Shown here: positions 16,201 through 24,666 of the stretch, one piece after another
How positions within the stretch are numbered: the first letter of the stretch is position 1
Layout: every line of letters starts with the position of its first letter
The notes under the pieces: generated by a model
Databases searched by the model: none
Seen by the model: the letters and a program-made list of their open reading frames with translations, nothing else
Told to the model about the DNA's origin: nothing
Assembly: GCA_900766135.1 (NCBI GenBank)
Contig: CAAFUF010000048.1
Span: forward strand, 1 to 64,000
Source of the DNA: Paenibacillaceae bacterium
Lineage (GTDB): Bacteria; Bacillota; Bacilli; Paenibacillales; Paenibacillaceae
Reading direction: 5' to 3'
DNA: 64,000 bases
Made by a program: the position numbers and the translations under genes

Positions 16201-16236
16201 CACCAAGGATTCTATGTCCTCATATGATGCATTACA
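16201..16236 (+). promoter_or_regulatory. Candidate sigma-K-type promoter of the YheC/D cluster
   Basis: CACC at 16201-16204 is separated by exactly 16 bp from CATATGATG at 16221-16229. This fits the mother-cell sigma-K consensus (mACm, 16 bp, CATAnnnTA) apart from the last base. The inferred start near 16236 gives a 70-nt leader. A vegetative promoter is not evident. Confidence 0.45.
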
Positions 16237-16305
16237 TGCATTTTACGCAGATGATCTTTACTTGCATCCAAGACTCTAGCTTAGCTTGGAAGGAGATCCG
16301 CATTC

Positions 16306-17673
16306 ATGCCCTCCAAAAAAATTACGGTACAAATCATGAGTCCGGGCATTCTTGAAGACGACATTCTCGTGCTCGGAGACATGCTGATCAAACAATGGAA
16401 AATCCCGACGCATCTTCCGCTTCTGCTCGCCTTCGGATCATTCCGGCACCGCGTGAAAGTCATTCCCTTATCCAGATCCGACGGAGTTCGCATGAGTTCC
16501 GGCCTTGCAAGGAAAATGGGAATTCAGCCGCGATCGCCTCTGCGACTCATCTACCGGCCGCATTCCTCGACCCTTCAATTGGGTCCGCTGCTTGGCATCC
16601 TGCTGAGCCAGGATTTCCCCGGCAATCCGGAAAGGCCGTTTGGCCAAATGACCTTGTTCTGCAAGGAGCTCGTGAATGCCTGCTCGCGCCAAGGGGTTTT
16701 CGTCTACTTCTTCACGCCCAAACAAATCGGCACAAGCGCAGGCCAGGTCTCGGGCTGGGTCTATGGCAACGGGTGGAAGCAAACCCAACTGCCTGCCGCA
16801 GACGTCTTCTATAACCGGCTGAATTCGCGGAAATTGGAGAACAAACCTAGCGTACAGCATTTTATGAAAGAAGTAAAATCCCGCTACGGGAGCCATTTTT
16901 TCAACGAAAAGTACCTCGACAAAACCGAAGTGTTCGACGCGCTCGGCCGGGACGTCTCCGTGCAGCGTTACCTGCCGGAATCGCATCTGTTCCGGAATTA
17001 CGCCATGTTGAAGGCGATGTGCGCCAAATACCCGGTCGTCTTCCTGAAACCGATCAAAGGAAGCCTTGGCAAAGGCATCATCCGTATCTCGCGGCTCGAG
17101 GGCGGAGCTTTCCAGACGCTGACCGCCCAGGTCGGCGGCACGCGGCGTCAAGTGTATCCGAACCTCACCAAGCTGTTTACGTCGCTCTCCGGCAAAATGA
17201 AGGCGACCCGCTATCAGATCCAGCAAGGGCTGCATTTGATCGAAGTGGAACACCGGCCGGTGGATTTTCGAGCGCTGGTCCAGAAGAACCTCGCCGGGAA
17301 ATGGAACACGACCTCCATTGTGGCACGGATCGCGGGGAGTCAGCATTTCGTCTCCAACCTGGCCCGGGGCGGCACCCTCAGCACTGTCAAGGACGCGATT
17401 GCGCGCAGCACGCTGCCGCCGGGTGTCAAGGGCAAAATCGCCCCGAAACTGAAGAAAGCGGCGCTGGATATCGCCCAGAGCGTCGATGCGCAAATTCCGG
17501 CCCATTTTGGGGAGTTCGGCATCGATCTGGCTGTGGAAACCAGCGGCCGGGTATGGTTGCTGGAGGTCAACTCCAAGCCGTCCAAAAATGACAATACTCC
17601 GATGGGCGAAGGCAAGATTCGTCCGTCGGTCAAGCAAGTGATCGAATATACCCGTTATTTGTCCGGCTTTTAG
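16306..17673 (+). CDS. YheC/YheD family spore-coat-associated ATP-grasp protein (1 of 5)
   Basis: 455 residues: an N-terminal region of about 100 residues with a DPBB-like beta domain (VQIMSPGILEDDILVLGDML ... SPLRLIYR), a linker with LGPLLGILLSQ, then an ATP-grasp domain (about 210-450). ATP-grasp features are FLKPIKGSLGKGIIRIS (nucleotide loop), VDFRALVQKN, GEFGIDLAVE and the metal-binding LLEVNSKPS. ATP-grasp enzymes ligate carboxylates to amines; YheC/D proteins are found at the spore coat but their substrate is unknown. A strong GGAAGGAG site precedes the ATG. First gene of the cluster. Confidence 0.88.
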   Translation: MPSKKITVQIMSPGILEDDILVLGDMLIKQWKIPTHLPLLLAFGSFRHRVKVIPLSRSDGVRMSSGLARKMGIQPRSPLRLIYRPHSSTLQLGPLLGILLSQDFPGNPERPFGQMTLFCKELVNACSRQGVFVYFFTPKQIGTSAGQVSGWVYGNGWKQTQLPAADVFYNRLNSRKLENKPSVQHFMKEVKSRYGSHFFNEKYLDKTEVFDALGRDVSVQRYLPESHLFRNYAMLKAMCAKYPVVFLKPIKGSLGKGIIRISRLEGGAFQTLTAQVGGTRRQVYPNLTKLFTSLSGKMKATRYQIQQGLHLIEVEHRPVDFRALVQKNLAGKWNTTSIVARIAGSQHFVSNLARGGTLSTVKDAIARSTLPPGVKGKIAPKLKKAALDIAQSVDAQIPAHFGEFGIDLAVETSGRVWLLEVNSKPSKNDNTPMGEGKIRPSVKQVIEYTRYLSGF

Positions 17674-17714
17674 AGGCAACACATCTATGGCCTCTTGGAA
17701 GGAGAGATTCAGCC

Positions 17715-18827
17715 ATGAACAAAACACCTCAAGGGACCGTTGGCATCCTGGTCGCCGAAAGCCATGGACCGCTCCCCTTCGCGGAAGCCGCGTTCTGCCG
17801 GAGATTGTGCCGCATCGGCGAAAGACAGGGCCTCATTGTGTACGTCTTCTGCCTCGGCTGGATCGCCTTGGGGAACTCCGCTGGCATTCCGGCCTATGCC
17901 TTTGAACACGGGGCCTGGATCCGCAAATGGTTGCCCCGTCCGGACATCATATACGACCGCTGCCTGACCCATGACCGCAAACAGCAGCTTCGCAAGCACC
18001 GGCTGCTCGAACGGTTGGCCGCCGAGCATCCTTTCGTCTACCTGACCCGGGGGCTCGCGGGTAAATGGGTGGTTTACCAAGCGCTGCTCGAATGCCCGGA
18101 GGTTGCCGGTCATTTGCCGGAGACGGCGCTTTATCAAGGGCGGGCCCAGTTGGAGAGATGGCTCCAAACCCATGACGGCGAAGCGTTCTTGAAACCGCGC
18201 AACGGGACGCATGGAAAACGGACGCTCCATGTCAAATGCCACCCTCCCCGCGATGAAATCAGGGTTATGGGCCGGAGCGGACAGAACGCCGTTTTCCGGC
18301 GCCGTTTTCCCGACAAGCAAGCAGGGTTCGAATGGGTCGACCGGTTTACCGGAAGACGACCCTTCCTGATTCAGCCGTATTTGCAGTTAAACAGCTCAGG
18401 CGGCGAGCCGTTCGACGTCCGCGTCCTGATGCAAAAGAACGCCAAAGGCGAATGGAGCTTGACGGGGATGGCGGTCCGCATCGGGCGCAAAGATTCGCTT
18501 ACCTCCAATCTGCATGGAGGCGGTACCGCCCACCGGGCCCTTCCTTTTCTCATTCGAGAACTCGGGGAGTCTGCAGGCAAAGCCGCGGAAGCCGCGATCC
18601 GCAAACTGTCACTCTTGATTCCGGCCTATCTGGAAACCCGTTTCGGCAGGCTGGCGGAACTGGGCCTGGATTTCGGCGTGGACCGCCAAGGCCGCGTATG
18701 GGTGCTGGAGGTCAACTCCAAGCCGGGTCGCTCCTCGTTCTTTCGGATCGGCGATCCGGAAACCGCCAGAAGGTCGCTGGAAAATCCGATTGGCTATGCC
18801 CGCTATTTACTGCTGAGCAAACCCTGA
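17715..18827 (+). CDS. YheC/YheD family ATP-grasp protein (2 of 5)
   Basis: 370 residues, lacking the N-terminal beta domain of its upstream neighbour and starting directly with GTVGILVAESHGPLPFAEAA. The ATP-grasp part includes AFLKPRNGTHGKRTLHV, FDVRVLMQKNAKGEWSLTGMA and WVLEVNSKPGRSSFF. A GxGxxG-like nucleotide loop is replaced by GTHGKR, so the fold is kept but loop chemistry may differ. It starts 41 bases after gene 1 behind GGAAGGAG. Confidence 0.86.
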   Translation: MNKTPQGTVGILVAESHGPLPFAEAAFCRRLCRIGERQGLIVYVFCLGWIALGNSAGIPAYAFEHGAWIRKWLPRPDIIYDRCLTHDRKQQLRKHRLLERLAAEHPFVYLTRGLAGKWVVYQALLECPEVAGHLPETALYQGRAQLERWLQTHDGEAFLKPRNGTHGKRTLHVKCHPPRDEIRVMGRSGQNAVFRRRFPDKQAGFEWVDRFTGRRPFLIQPYLQLNSSGGEPFDVRVLMQKNAKGEWSLTGMAVRIGRKDSLTSNLHGGGTAHRALPFLIRELGESAGKAAEAAIRKLSLLIPAYLETRFGRLAELGLDFGVDRQGRVWVLEVNSKPGRSSFFRIGDPETARRSLENPIGYARYLLLSKP

Positions 18828-18850
18828 TCACTTTTAGGAGGATAAAATCC

Positions 18851-20227
18851 ATGAGTTTGACTTTTTGCAACGTCCATTTCACGCAAGCCCCCGAGCGGGT
18901 GGTTTACGTGTCAGGGGCTCTAATGAAGAATCTGAAGCTGTCCGGAAAAAAGTCGGTTCATCTGAGACTCGGCGGAGAACGGGTTCCCGCCACCATCAAA
19001 CGGATCAATAAAGCGGGAAAACACCTTTACCTCGCCAGCGGCGTTCGCAGAGGCATCAAGATCCCCAAACCCGGCGGTGTCTACCTCCGAAGCCTGCAAG
19101 AAGGGGAAGTGCAGATCGGCCCGCTCATCGGCGTGTTGTCCGACGGCCCTACGTCCTCGCAGACGAACCCGTTTGGCTCACGTACCGGTTTCATCAAGCA
19201 ACTGCTCAGGCAGGGGAGCAAGATCTCTTATATTTTTGCGTTCACCCCGCGGGACATCCATTGGGAGGATGATACGGTTAACGGCTACTTCCTGAACGAG
19301 GCGGGCCGGTTCGTGCGGAAGCGCGTCCCGCTGCCCGACGTCGTATACAACCGTCTCCCCAGCCGCCGCGCCGAAACCACAAGCTCAATCAATCAGTTGC
19401 GGGAACGGTTCGTCCGCCGGAGAATCCCTTTTTTCAATTGGAGCTTCTTCAATAAATCCGATATTTACCGTTTGCTGGAGAAAGACGCCGCTGTTGGCCG
19501 TTACGTCCCCGAGTCGATCATGAGCCCGACACCCGAGCAAATCAAGGAGATGCTGGAGAGGCATTCCCTGATTTATTACAAGCCGAACAGCGGCAGCCTT
19601 GGCAACGGGATTTACCGTCTTTCCTATATCCCGCGAAGCGGCTACTACGCCAGATACCGGAAGAACGGACGTAATGCCCTGCTGCGCTTCTCTTCCTTCG
19701 CCAGTTTGATGCGCACGCTTCAGGCCAGACACGGGAGGATGTTACGCGGGTATGTTGCCCAGCAGGGAATCCGCCTGATCGAAATCGACAGCTGCCCGAT
19801 CGATTTCCGCTTCCACATGCATAAGAACGGGAGAAATCAATGGGTCGTCGTCGGCATCGGGGCGAAAAAAGCCGGCAAGGGCAGCGTCACGACGCATTTG
19901 AAAAACGGCGGCTCCCTGCTCACGCCGGAGCAGGCGCTCAGCCGCGCGTTTGGCGCGCGTGCCGACGAGGTGCTGCGAAACGCCAAGTCCGTCGCGATCA
20001 CGTTGGCCGAAGCGATCGAATCCCATCAGCAGCACCTGATCGGCGAGATTGGTTTTGATATCGGAATTGACCGGGAAGAGAAGATTTGGATGTTCGAAGC
20101 CAACGCCAAACCGGGCCGTTCAATTTTTAAACATCCTTCGCTCCGGGCGGAAGGGAAAGCGTCGGTTGACCACATCTTGGATCATTGCCTTTATTTGAGC
20201 AAATTCCGGAGGAGGGATGGCTCATGA
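18851..20227 (+). CDS. YheC/YheD family ATP-grasp protein (3 of 5)
   Basis: 458 residues with the full architecture: an N-terminal beta domain (about 1-85), LIGVLSDGP, then ATP-grasp with YYKPNSGSLGNGIYRLSY, DFRFHMHKNGRNQWVVVGIG, GEIGFDIGIDREEKIWMFEANAKPGRS. The frame is open about 170 codons further upstream inside gene 2, but AGGAGG directly before the ATG at 18851 fixes the start. Its stop overlaps the start of gene 4 in ATGA. Confidence 0.87.
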   Translation: MSLTFCNVHFTQAPERVVYVSGALMKNLKLSGKKSVHLRLGGERVPATIKRINKAGKHLYLASGVRRGIKIPKPGGVYLRSLQEGEVQIGPLIGVLSDGPTSSQTNPFGSRTGFIKQLLRQGSKISYIFAFTPRDIHWEDDTVNGYFLNEAGRFVRKRVPLPDVVYNRLPSRRAETTSSINQLRERFVRRRIPFFNWSFFNKSDIYRLLEKDAAVGRYVPESIMSPTPEQIKEMLERHSLIYYKPNSGSLGNGIYRLSYIPRSGYYARYRKNGRNALLRFSSFASLMRTLQARHGRMLRGYVAQQGIRLIEIDSCPIDFRFHMHKNGRNQWVVVGIGAKKAGKGSVTTHLKNGGSLLTPEQALSRAFGARADEVLRNAKSVAITLAEAIESHQQHLIGEIGFDIGIDREEKIWMFEANAKPGRSIFKHPSLRAEGKASVDHILDHCLYLSKFRRRDGS

Positions 20228-21348
20228 GCAGTCCGCTCTTGAGCGAGAAGAAGCCGGTCGTCGCCGTGCTGACGGTGGATGATAACGACCGGCTGTTCCG
20301 CGGAAACCGCAGCAACTTCAGGGATCTCGTCAAAACCGGGCAGGAGCTGGACTATCCCGTGTATGTCGTGACCGCCAAGGACTTGAAGCTGAGCGCCAAA
20401 CGCGTTCAGGGATACCTGTTCCATCCGGAGGATAAAACATGGAAGAAGCATTGGTTCCCCTTGCCCGACGTCATCTACAACCGCATTCCGTTGCGGGAGG
20501 ATGAGAAGAAACCGGAGGTGCGCCGCAAAATCGACGAAGTGATCGAGCACGAGTCGATCCATCTTTTTAATCCGTTTTTTTTCAATAAACGTCGCTTGTT
20601 CGAGTGGCTGAAGAAAGGCCGGGCAACCAAAACGCTCGTGCCGGACACGAAAAAAATGCTGGGGCCCAAAACGCTGGCTGCGATGCTGGAGAAATACGGC
20701 AGCTTGTACCTCAAACCGGAAAGCGGCAAAGCCGGCAAGGGGATCATGCTGCTGCGGCTGGACGCGAACGATCACAAGCCGTACCGGCTTACGATCCAAG
20801 GGAAGCGGCGCCGAAACGTCGTGTATAAAACCGCAAAGCTGCCTTTGTTATGGAAAAGAATCAAGAAGGAGGCGGGCAATACACCGTACATCATGCAGGA
20901 GAGCATCGAGCTGACTTCCTATCGGGGCCGCCACTTCGACATGCGCGTGCTCGTGCAAAAAAACGGCAAAGGCATCTGGATGGTGACCGGGATCGGTTCC
21001 CGTCTGGCCGGGCCGAGACGGATCACGACCCACGTTCCCCAAGGCGGCAGCATCGAGGATCCGGAGAAAATGCTTCTTCCGGCATTTGGGCCCGAAATGA
21101 CGGCGCTTCTCCTAAGCCGAATCAAATCGAGCGCACTCTTGATCGCCAAGCAGATCGAGAAGGAATCCGGCTTCCCGCTCGGGGAAATGTCTATGGATTT
21201 GGGCGTGGACACCGACGGCCGCCTGTGGTTTTTTGAAGCGAACGCCAAGCCCATGAAATTCGACGAGCCGCATATTCGCAAGAAATCGCTGGAGCGGATT
21301 TTTCAATACAGCCAGTATTTGTCCCGCCAGCCGAAATTCAAAGCGTGA
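20224..21348 (+). CDS. YheC/YheD family ATP-grasp protein (4 of 5)
   Basis: 374 residues, short form without the beta domain, beginning KPVVAVLTVDDNDRLFRGN. ATP-grasp features: LYLKPESGKAGKGIMLLRL, FDMRVLVQKNGKGIWMVTGIG, GEMSMDLGVDTDGRLWFFEANAKPM. The ATG at 20224 overlaps the stop of gene 3 by four bases and follows GGAGGAGG, so the pair is translationally coupled. It is followed by a dispersed repeat in reverse orientation. Confidence 0.87.
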   Translation: MSSPLLSEKKPVVAVLTVDDNDRLFRGNRSNFRDLVKTGQELDYPVYVVTAKDLKLSAKRVQGYLFHPEDKTWKKHWFPLPDVIYNRIPLREDEKKPEVRRKIDEVIEHESIHLFNPFFFNKRRLFEWLKKGRATKTLVPDTKKMLGPKTLAAMLEKYGSLYLKPESGKAGKGIMLLRLDANDHKPYRLTIQGKRRRNVVYKTAKLPLLWKRIKKEAGNTPYIMQESIELTSYRGRHFDMRVLVQKNGKGIWMVTGIGSRLAGPRRITTHVPQGGSIEDPEKMLLPAFGPEMTALLLSRIKSSALLIAKQIEKESGFPLGEMSMDLGVDTDGRLWFFEANAKPMKFDEPHIRKKSLERIFQYSQYLSRQPKFKA

Positions 21349-21355
21349 AACGAAG

Positions 21356-21523
21356 GTTCAAACAGTCGGGTTATGAGCACCGAGAAGGTTGGATGAAGCT
21401 AGGGACTGAGTAGCGCAGCGTACGTTTGGGGTACGTGAGCAACGGAAGGCCCGGCTGAATTCAAGATTCGACGCCGAACAGCCTCATTGAATTACTTCGT
21501 GATCCAAAGATGAATTTTTGAAC
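21356..21523 (-). repeat. Dispersed element copy C (168 bp, reverse orientation)
   Basis: This is the reverse-orientation, more diverged copy of the element at 4.3-4.7 kb. It keeps inverted ends GTTCAAA / TTTGAAC, the tail GAGCACCGAGAAGGTTGG and the GATCACGAAG-type left end. The internal stem has changed on both sides (CGTAC / GTACG in place of CGTAGG / CCTACG), so pairing is conserved although bases are not. It separates YheC/D gene 4 from the GNAT gene. Confidence 0.72.
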
Positions 21524-21547
21524 TACCTTTAGAGGAGGGCGGTAGTG

Positions 21548-22102
21548 ATGGAGATTAGAGCGGTGACCCCGGACACCAGGGTCCCTTGGGAACTGCAGCA
21601 CGGCGAAATCCTGACTTTCGTGCGAAAATACGGGGCCGGCCGCGTCTCGCCCGCCGTCCTTCGGTCCCTGCTCCGGCTGACGCCAAGCGATCTTGACCGG
21701 CCCGGCTGTTCTCTGCTCGTTGCCCGAATTCGGGCGGAGGACGGAGAACGGTTGGCCGGCGTTTCTTGCGCCGCGGATTACGGCCGCGCGCTTTGCGTGG
21801 TTGTCGTGCATCCGCTGTACCGTGGCCGCGGCCTGGGAGCAAGGCTGCTTCAGGCCCAACTGTCCCGGCTGGAGCAGCTAAGCTGCCGGGTTGCGCTCAG
21901 CCAGGTCCAGAGCCTGCGCATGTGCTTTCGCGTTGGGTTGTATGCTTCGGGCCTGACCCGGGACCCGAGCGGGAAAACGCTGCTCTTGCTGGAGACCCGT
22001 CCCGCTTCCCCCGAACCTGCAAAATCGGTCGCCCATAACAGCAAAGAAGGTGATATCGTTGTCACAACCCGTCCTGGGCATCCTGACCTTGTACCTCAAT
22101 GA
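21548..22102 (+). CDS. GNAT family N-acetyltransferase in the YheC/D cluster
   Basis: 184-residue acetyltransferase with the acetyl-CoA-binding core VVVVHPLYRGRGLGARLLQAQL (motif A, RGRGLG) and GLYASGLTRDPSGKTLLLLE near the C-terminus. The substrate cannot be read from sequence. An ATG at 21548 and a GTG one codon earlier both follow AGAGGAGGGCGG. Its last 44 bases overlap the start of the fifth YheC/D gene, so acetylation of the same spore-coat product is plausible (inference). Confidence 0.82.
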   Translation: MEIRAVTPDTRVPWELQHGEILTFVRKYGAGRVSPAVLRSLLRLTPSDLDRPGCSLLVARIRAEDGERLAGVSCAADYGRALCVVVVHPLYRGRGLGARLLQAQLSRLEQLSCRVALSQVQSLRMCFRVGLYASGLTRDPSGKTLLLLETRPASPEPAKSVAHNSKEGDIVVTTRPGHPDLVPQ

Positions 22103-23168
22103 CAAGAAGCAGCTGGAGGAACGGCATATCTACCAGCGTATGATCACCGAGGGACAAAAAATCGGCCTGGACATTTTCGTGTTCACCCCGATGGACGTTT
22201 ATGACCAGAAAAAGCAAATTTTTGCGCTCGAGTATGACCCCAAAGCCAAGAAATGGTACCGCAAATGGCGCAAATTTCCGGACCTGATCTTCGACCGCTG
22301 CCGGATTCAACGCAGCAAGCGATTCGAGCAGTTGCTGCGGTTCCGGGCGCGTTACGGTCATCTGACCTTTCTCAACCGTCCGTTGCGCAATAAGTGGACG
22401 ATATATCAGACGTTGGCCCGAAAAGGCCGATTCCGGTCCAACCTCCCGGAGACCGTGTTATTCCAAAACAGCAGCGATGTGATGAACCTGCTCAAAAGGC
22501 ATTCCGCCGTGTACGTTAAACCGATTAACGGTACGGGCGGCCGCGGCATCCTGCGGGTGGAGCGCCTGGGCGGCGACCAGTTCCTGATTCAAGGGCGGCG
22601 GCAGAACCGGAGCATCATCACCCCCCAGAAAATTCATAAATCCCGGTTGGGTCCCTTCCTGCTGGGTTGGAAAGGAAGCGGCCGCTTCATCGCCCAGCAG
22701 GGCATCCAGATCAAACTGCCGAGCGGCCGCGTTCACGACTATCGGATGCTTGTGCAGAAGAACGGCCAAGGCTATTGGGAGATGACCGGCTGCGCCGGCC
22801 GAGTGGGTCCTCCCCGCAGCGTCACTTCCAATCTTCACGGCGGCGGTCACGCCGTGGCGATGAATACGTTGCTGAAGCAGTGGATCCCGGACGAGGAACG
22901 GCGCCAGGAAGTGCGCCGGACAGCCGAGAAGCTTAGCCTGGAGGTTGCGGCCTACCTTGAGGATACCTTTGGAGCCCTATGCGAGCTGGCGCTGGATCTG
23001 GCGATTAACCGCCATGGCCAGATCTATTTGCTTGAGGTGAACCCCAAGCCCGCCCGTGAGGTGTTCAACCAATCGGGCGATTCGCAAGCGTACCGCGCTG
23101 CGATCGTCAAACCGCTGGAGTACGCACTATGGCTGTATAAGCATAAAGCCGCTTCCCTCTCCAATTAG
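22059..23168 (+). CDS. YheC/YheD family ATP-grasp protein (5 of 5)
   Basis: 369 residues, short form starting SQPVLGILTLYLNDKKQLEER. ATP-grasp features: YVKPINGTGGRGILRVERL (a classical Gly-rich loop), HDYRMLVQKNGQGYWEMTGCA, LALDLAINRHGQIYLLEVNPKPARE. The start is taken as TTG at 22059, 6 bases after AAGAAGGTG; a GTG at 22050 lies on the ribosome site itself. The stop codon lies in the loop of the terminator hairpin. Confidence 0.85.
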   Translation: MSQPVLGILTLYLNDKKQLEERHIYQRMITEGQKIGLDIFVFTPMDVYDQKKQIFALEYDPKAKKWYRKWRKFPDLIFDRCRIQRSKRFEQLLRFRARYGHLTFLNRPLRNKWTIYQTLARKGRFRSNLPETVLFQNSSDVMNLLKRHSAVYVKPINGTGGRGILRVERLGGDQFLIQGRRQNRSIITPQKIHKSRLGPFLLGWKGSGRFIAQQGIQIKLPSGRVHDYRMLVQKNGQGYWEMTGCAGRVGPPRSVTSNLHGGGHAVAMNTLLKQWIPDEERRQEVRRTAEKLSLEVAAYLEDTFGALCELALDLAINRHGQIYLLEVNPKPAREVFNQSGDSQAYRAAIVKPLEYALWLYKHKAASLSN

Positions 23169-23185
23169 GAGGGAAGCGGCTTTTT
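23145..23185. terminator. Terminator overlapping the end of the YheC/D cluster
   Basis: AAAGCCGCTTCCCTC (23145-23159) pairs perfectly with GAGGGAAGCGGCTTT (23169-23183), followed by Ts. The stem begins inside the last codons of the gene and the stop is in the loop. It can also serve the convergent MFS gene. Confidence 0.92.
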
Positions 23186-23210
23186 ATGAATATGCAGTCC
23201 ATCCGAAGCG

Positions 23211-24455
23211 TTATTGCCGCTTGCGCAGCATCCGGCCGAATACGCCTAAAATTGGCAGCAGCAACACCGCGGCCGCCAGCAGGGAGGCCCGAATGGAGAA
23301 TCTGCTTCCGATCCATCCCACTGCCGGCCCGCCCGCGGTTTGGCCAAGCGCGTCCGATTGGCTGACCATCGACAGGACCGTGGCCCGGCTGTCGCTGCGA
23401 AGATTCATATTGAGCCAGGTCGCGTAGATCGGCTCGCTCACGGCAACGACCACGCTTACGACCAGTACGGATCCCAGCGCCCAGACGAAGTCCGTCGCCA
23501 GGAAAAGCGAAAGGATGCCGGCAACGCGAATGAAAGTTAGCAAAAACATCGCTGCGGAAACGGCTCGCTCCCGGTTCATATTCAGCCTTTTCTCGGTGAA
23601 GCCTACCGCCAGCATGCTCAAAATCGTAGAGGCCGCGCTGATCAGGCCAAACCAAACGGCTACCTTCAGCATCCCGTCCGGAAAGCCGATCTCCTGGATC
23701 AGATGAATCTCCCAAAGCCGGTCATATCCTTCCGAGGCCGCACCGCTAAACAGCGTGACGCACACGATCAGCAGCAGCAGCGGGCTGCGGGCGATCACCC
23801 TCGCCCCGCTTTTCCAGGTCCGGCCCATCTCTCGGAAATGGGATGTATTCCCACCTCGCGGCGGTCGGACAAAACGCGTCTCCTGCATCTGCCGGATCAG
23901 GAGCAGGCCAAGCGTAACATACATTAGCCCTCCTGCCAGATAAGGAAGATTCGGCGCCAGCACCGAAAGGCCTACGCTAACGCCGATTCCCAGCAGGGAC
24001 GCCGTCAGTGCCGCTCGTTTGGCACGCATAAAAACGGCACCGGCGGCCGATTCTCCAACTTCATCGACCATCCAGGCGCTGTCCGCGCCGCTGACAAAGG
24101 TGTGGCCGATCCCGAACAGCACTTGGGCCAGCATCACCCATACGACGAGCGGGATCATCGAGTCAAATCCTTGTAGCCAAATAATGCTGCCTTCAAACAT
24201 AAATCCCATGCCCAAAATGAACATGCCGATGATGATCGACAGCTTGCGGCTGTAAGTATCGGCAATCACGCCGGTAATTCCTTCGAAGATCAGCACCGTC
24301 AACTCCAGAACAGTACCGACCAGGACAAGCTCAAACGGATTCAGCCCAAGCTGTATAACGTAATAAATGCTGTAAGTCGTAAATATGGTGCTGCTTGCAA
24401 GAGAGGTGAAAAAGTTCATCAAATAAAATACTTTTGCTGCTTGATGGTTATGCAA
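23211..24455 (-). CDS. MFS family efflux-type transporter
   Basis: 414 residues with about 12 hydrophobic helices and the MFS motif A after helix 2 (GITGVIADTYSRKLSI). Overall form is that of a drug or metabolite exporter of the 12-helix type; substrate unknown. The start is TTG at 24455, 10 bases after AAGGCGG; that ribosome site is part of a predicted hairpin (CCGCCT/AGGCGG) downstream of a 22-codon leader frame, which suggests attenuation control. Confidence 0.82.
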   Translation of the reverse strand: MHNHQAAKVFYLMNFFTSLASSTIFTTYSIYYVIQLGLNPFELVLVGTVLELTVLIFEGITGVIADTYSRKLSIIIGMFILGMGFMFEGSIIWLQGFDSMIPLVVWVMLAQVLFGIGHTFVSGADSAWMVDEVGESAAGAVFMRAKRAALTASLLGIGVSVGLSVLAPNLPYLAGGLMYVTLGLLLIRQMQETRFVRPPRGGNTSHFREMGRTWKSGARVIARSPLLLLIVCVTLFSGAASEGYDRLWEIHLIQEIGFPDGMLKVAVWFGLISAASTILSMLAVGFTEKRLNMNRERAVSAAMFLLTFIRVAGILSLFLATDFVWALGSVLVVSVVVAVSEPIYATWLNMNLRSDSRATVLSMVSQSDALGQTAGGPAVGWIGSRFSIRASLLAAAVLLLPILGVFGRMLRKRQ

Positions 24456-24545
24456 AACGGATTCCGCCTTTCGGGTAGGCGGCGCGTCATCTCAGTTTAG
24501 AAAGTCATAAGGTCAATTCGCAATCCAACCGCAACAGGCGGCCGC

Positions 24546-24614
24546 TTACCGGTTTTCTTGTTTGGTCCTGATTAACTCCAATTTGTTGGCAGGATGGATA
24601 TAGGTTTGTCGCAT
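24546..24614 (-). CDS. Putative 22-residue leader peptide of the MFS gene
   Basis: ATG at 24614 preceded by TTTGGAGGTG, the best ribosome site in this gap, opens a frame MRQTYIHPANKLELIRTKQE-NR ending in TAA. It ends 90 bases before the MFS start. The stop is followed immediately by GCGGCCGCC, which could pair with GCCGCC upstream of the MFS ribosome site and compete with the CCGCCT/AGGCGG hairpin. The layout is that of antibiotic-induced translational attenuators, but no inducer can be inferred. Confidence 0.55.
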   Translation of the reverse strand: MRQTYIHPANKLELIRTKQENR

Positions 24615-24666
24615 GTAAAACACCTCCAAAGTAGTGAAAAGCCATAATCATGCAAAAAACGATAGT

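Noticed and set aside
18332..18850. N-terminal extension of the third YheC/D protein
   Set aside because: The open frame overlaps gene 2 in another frame; the translation is Arg/Pro-rich shadow sequence and the AGGAGG site fixes the start at 18851.
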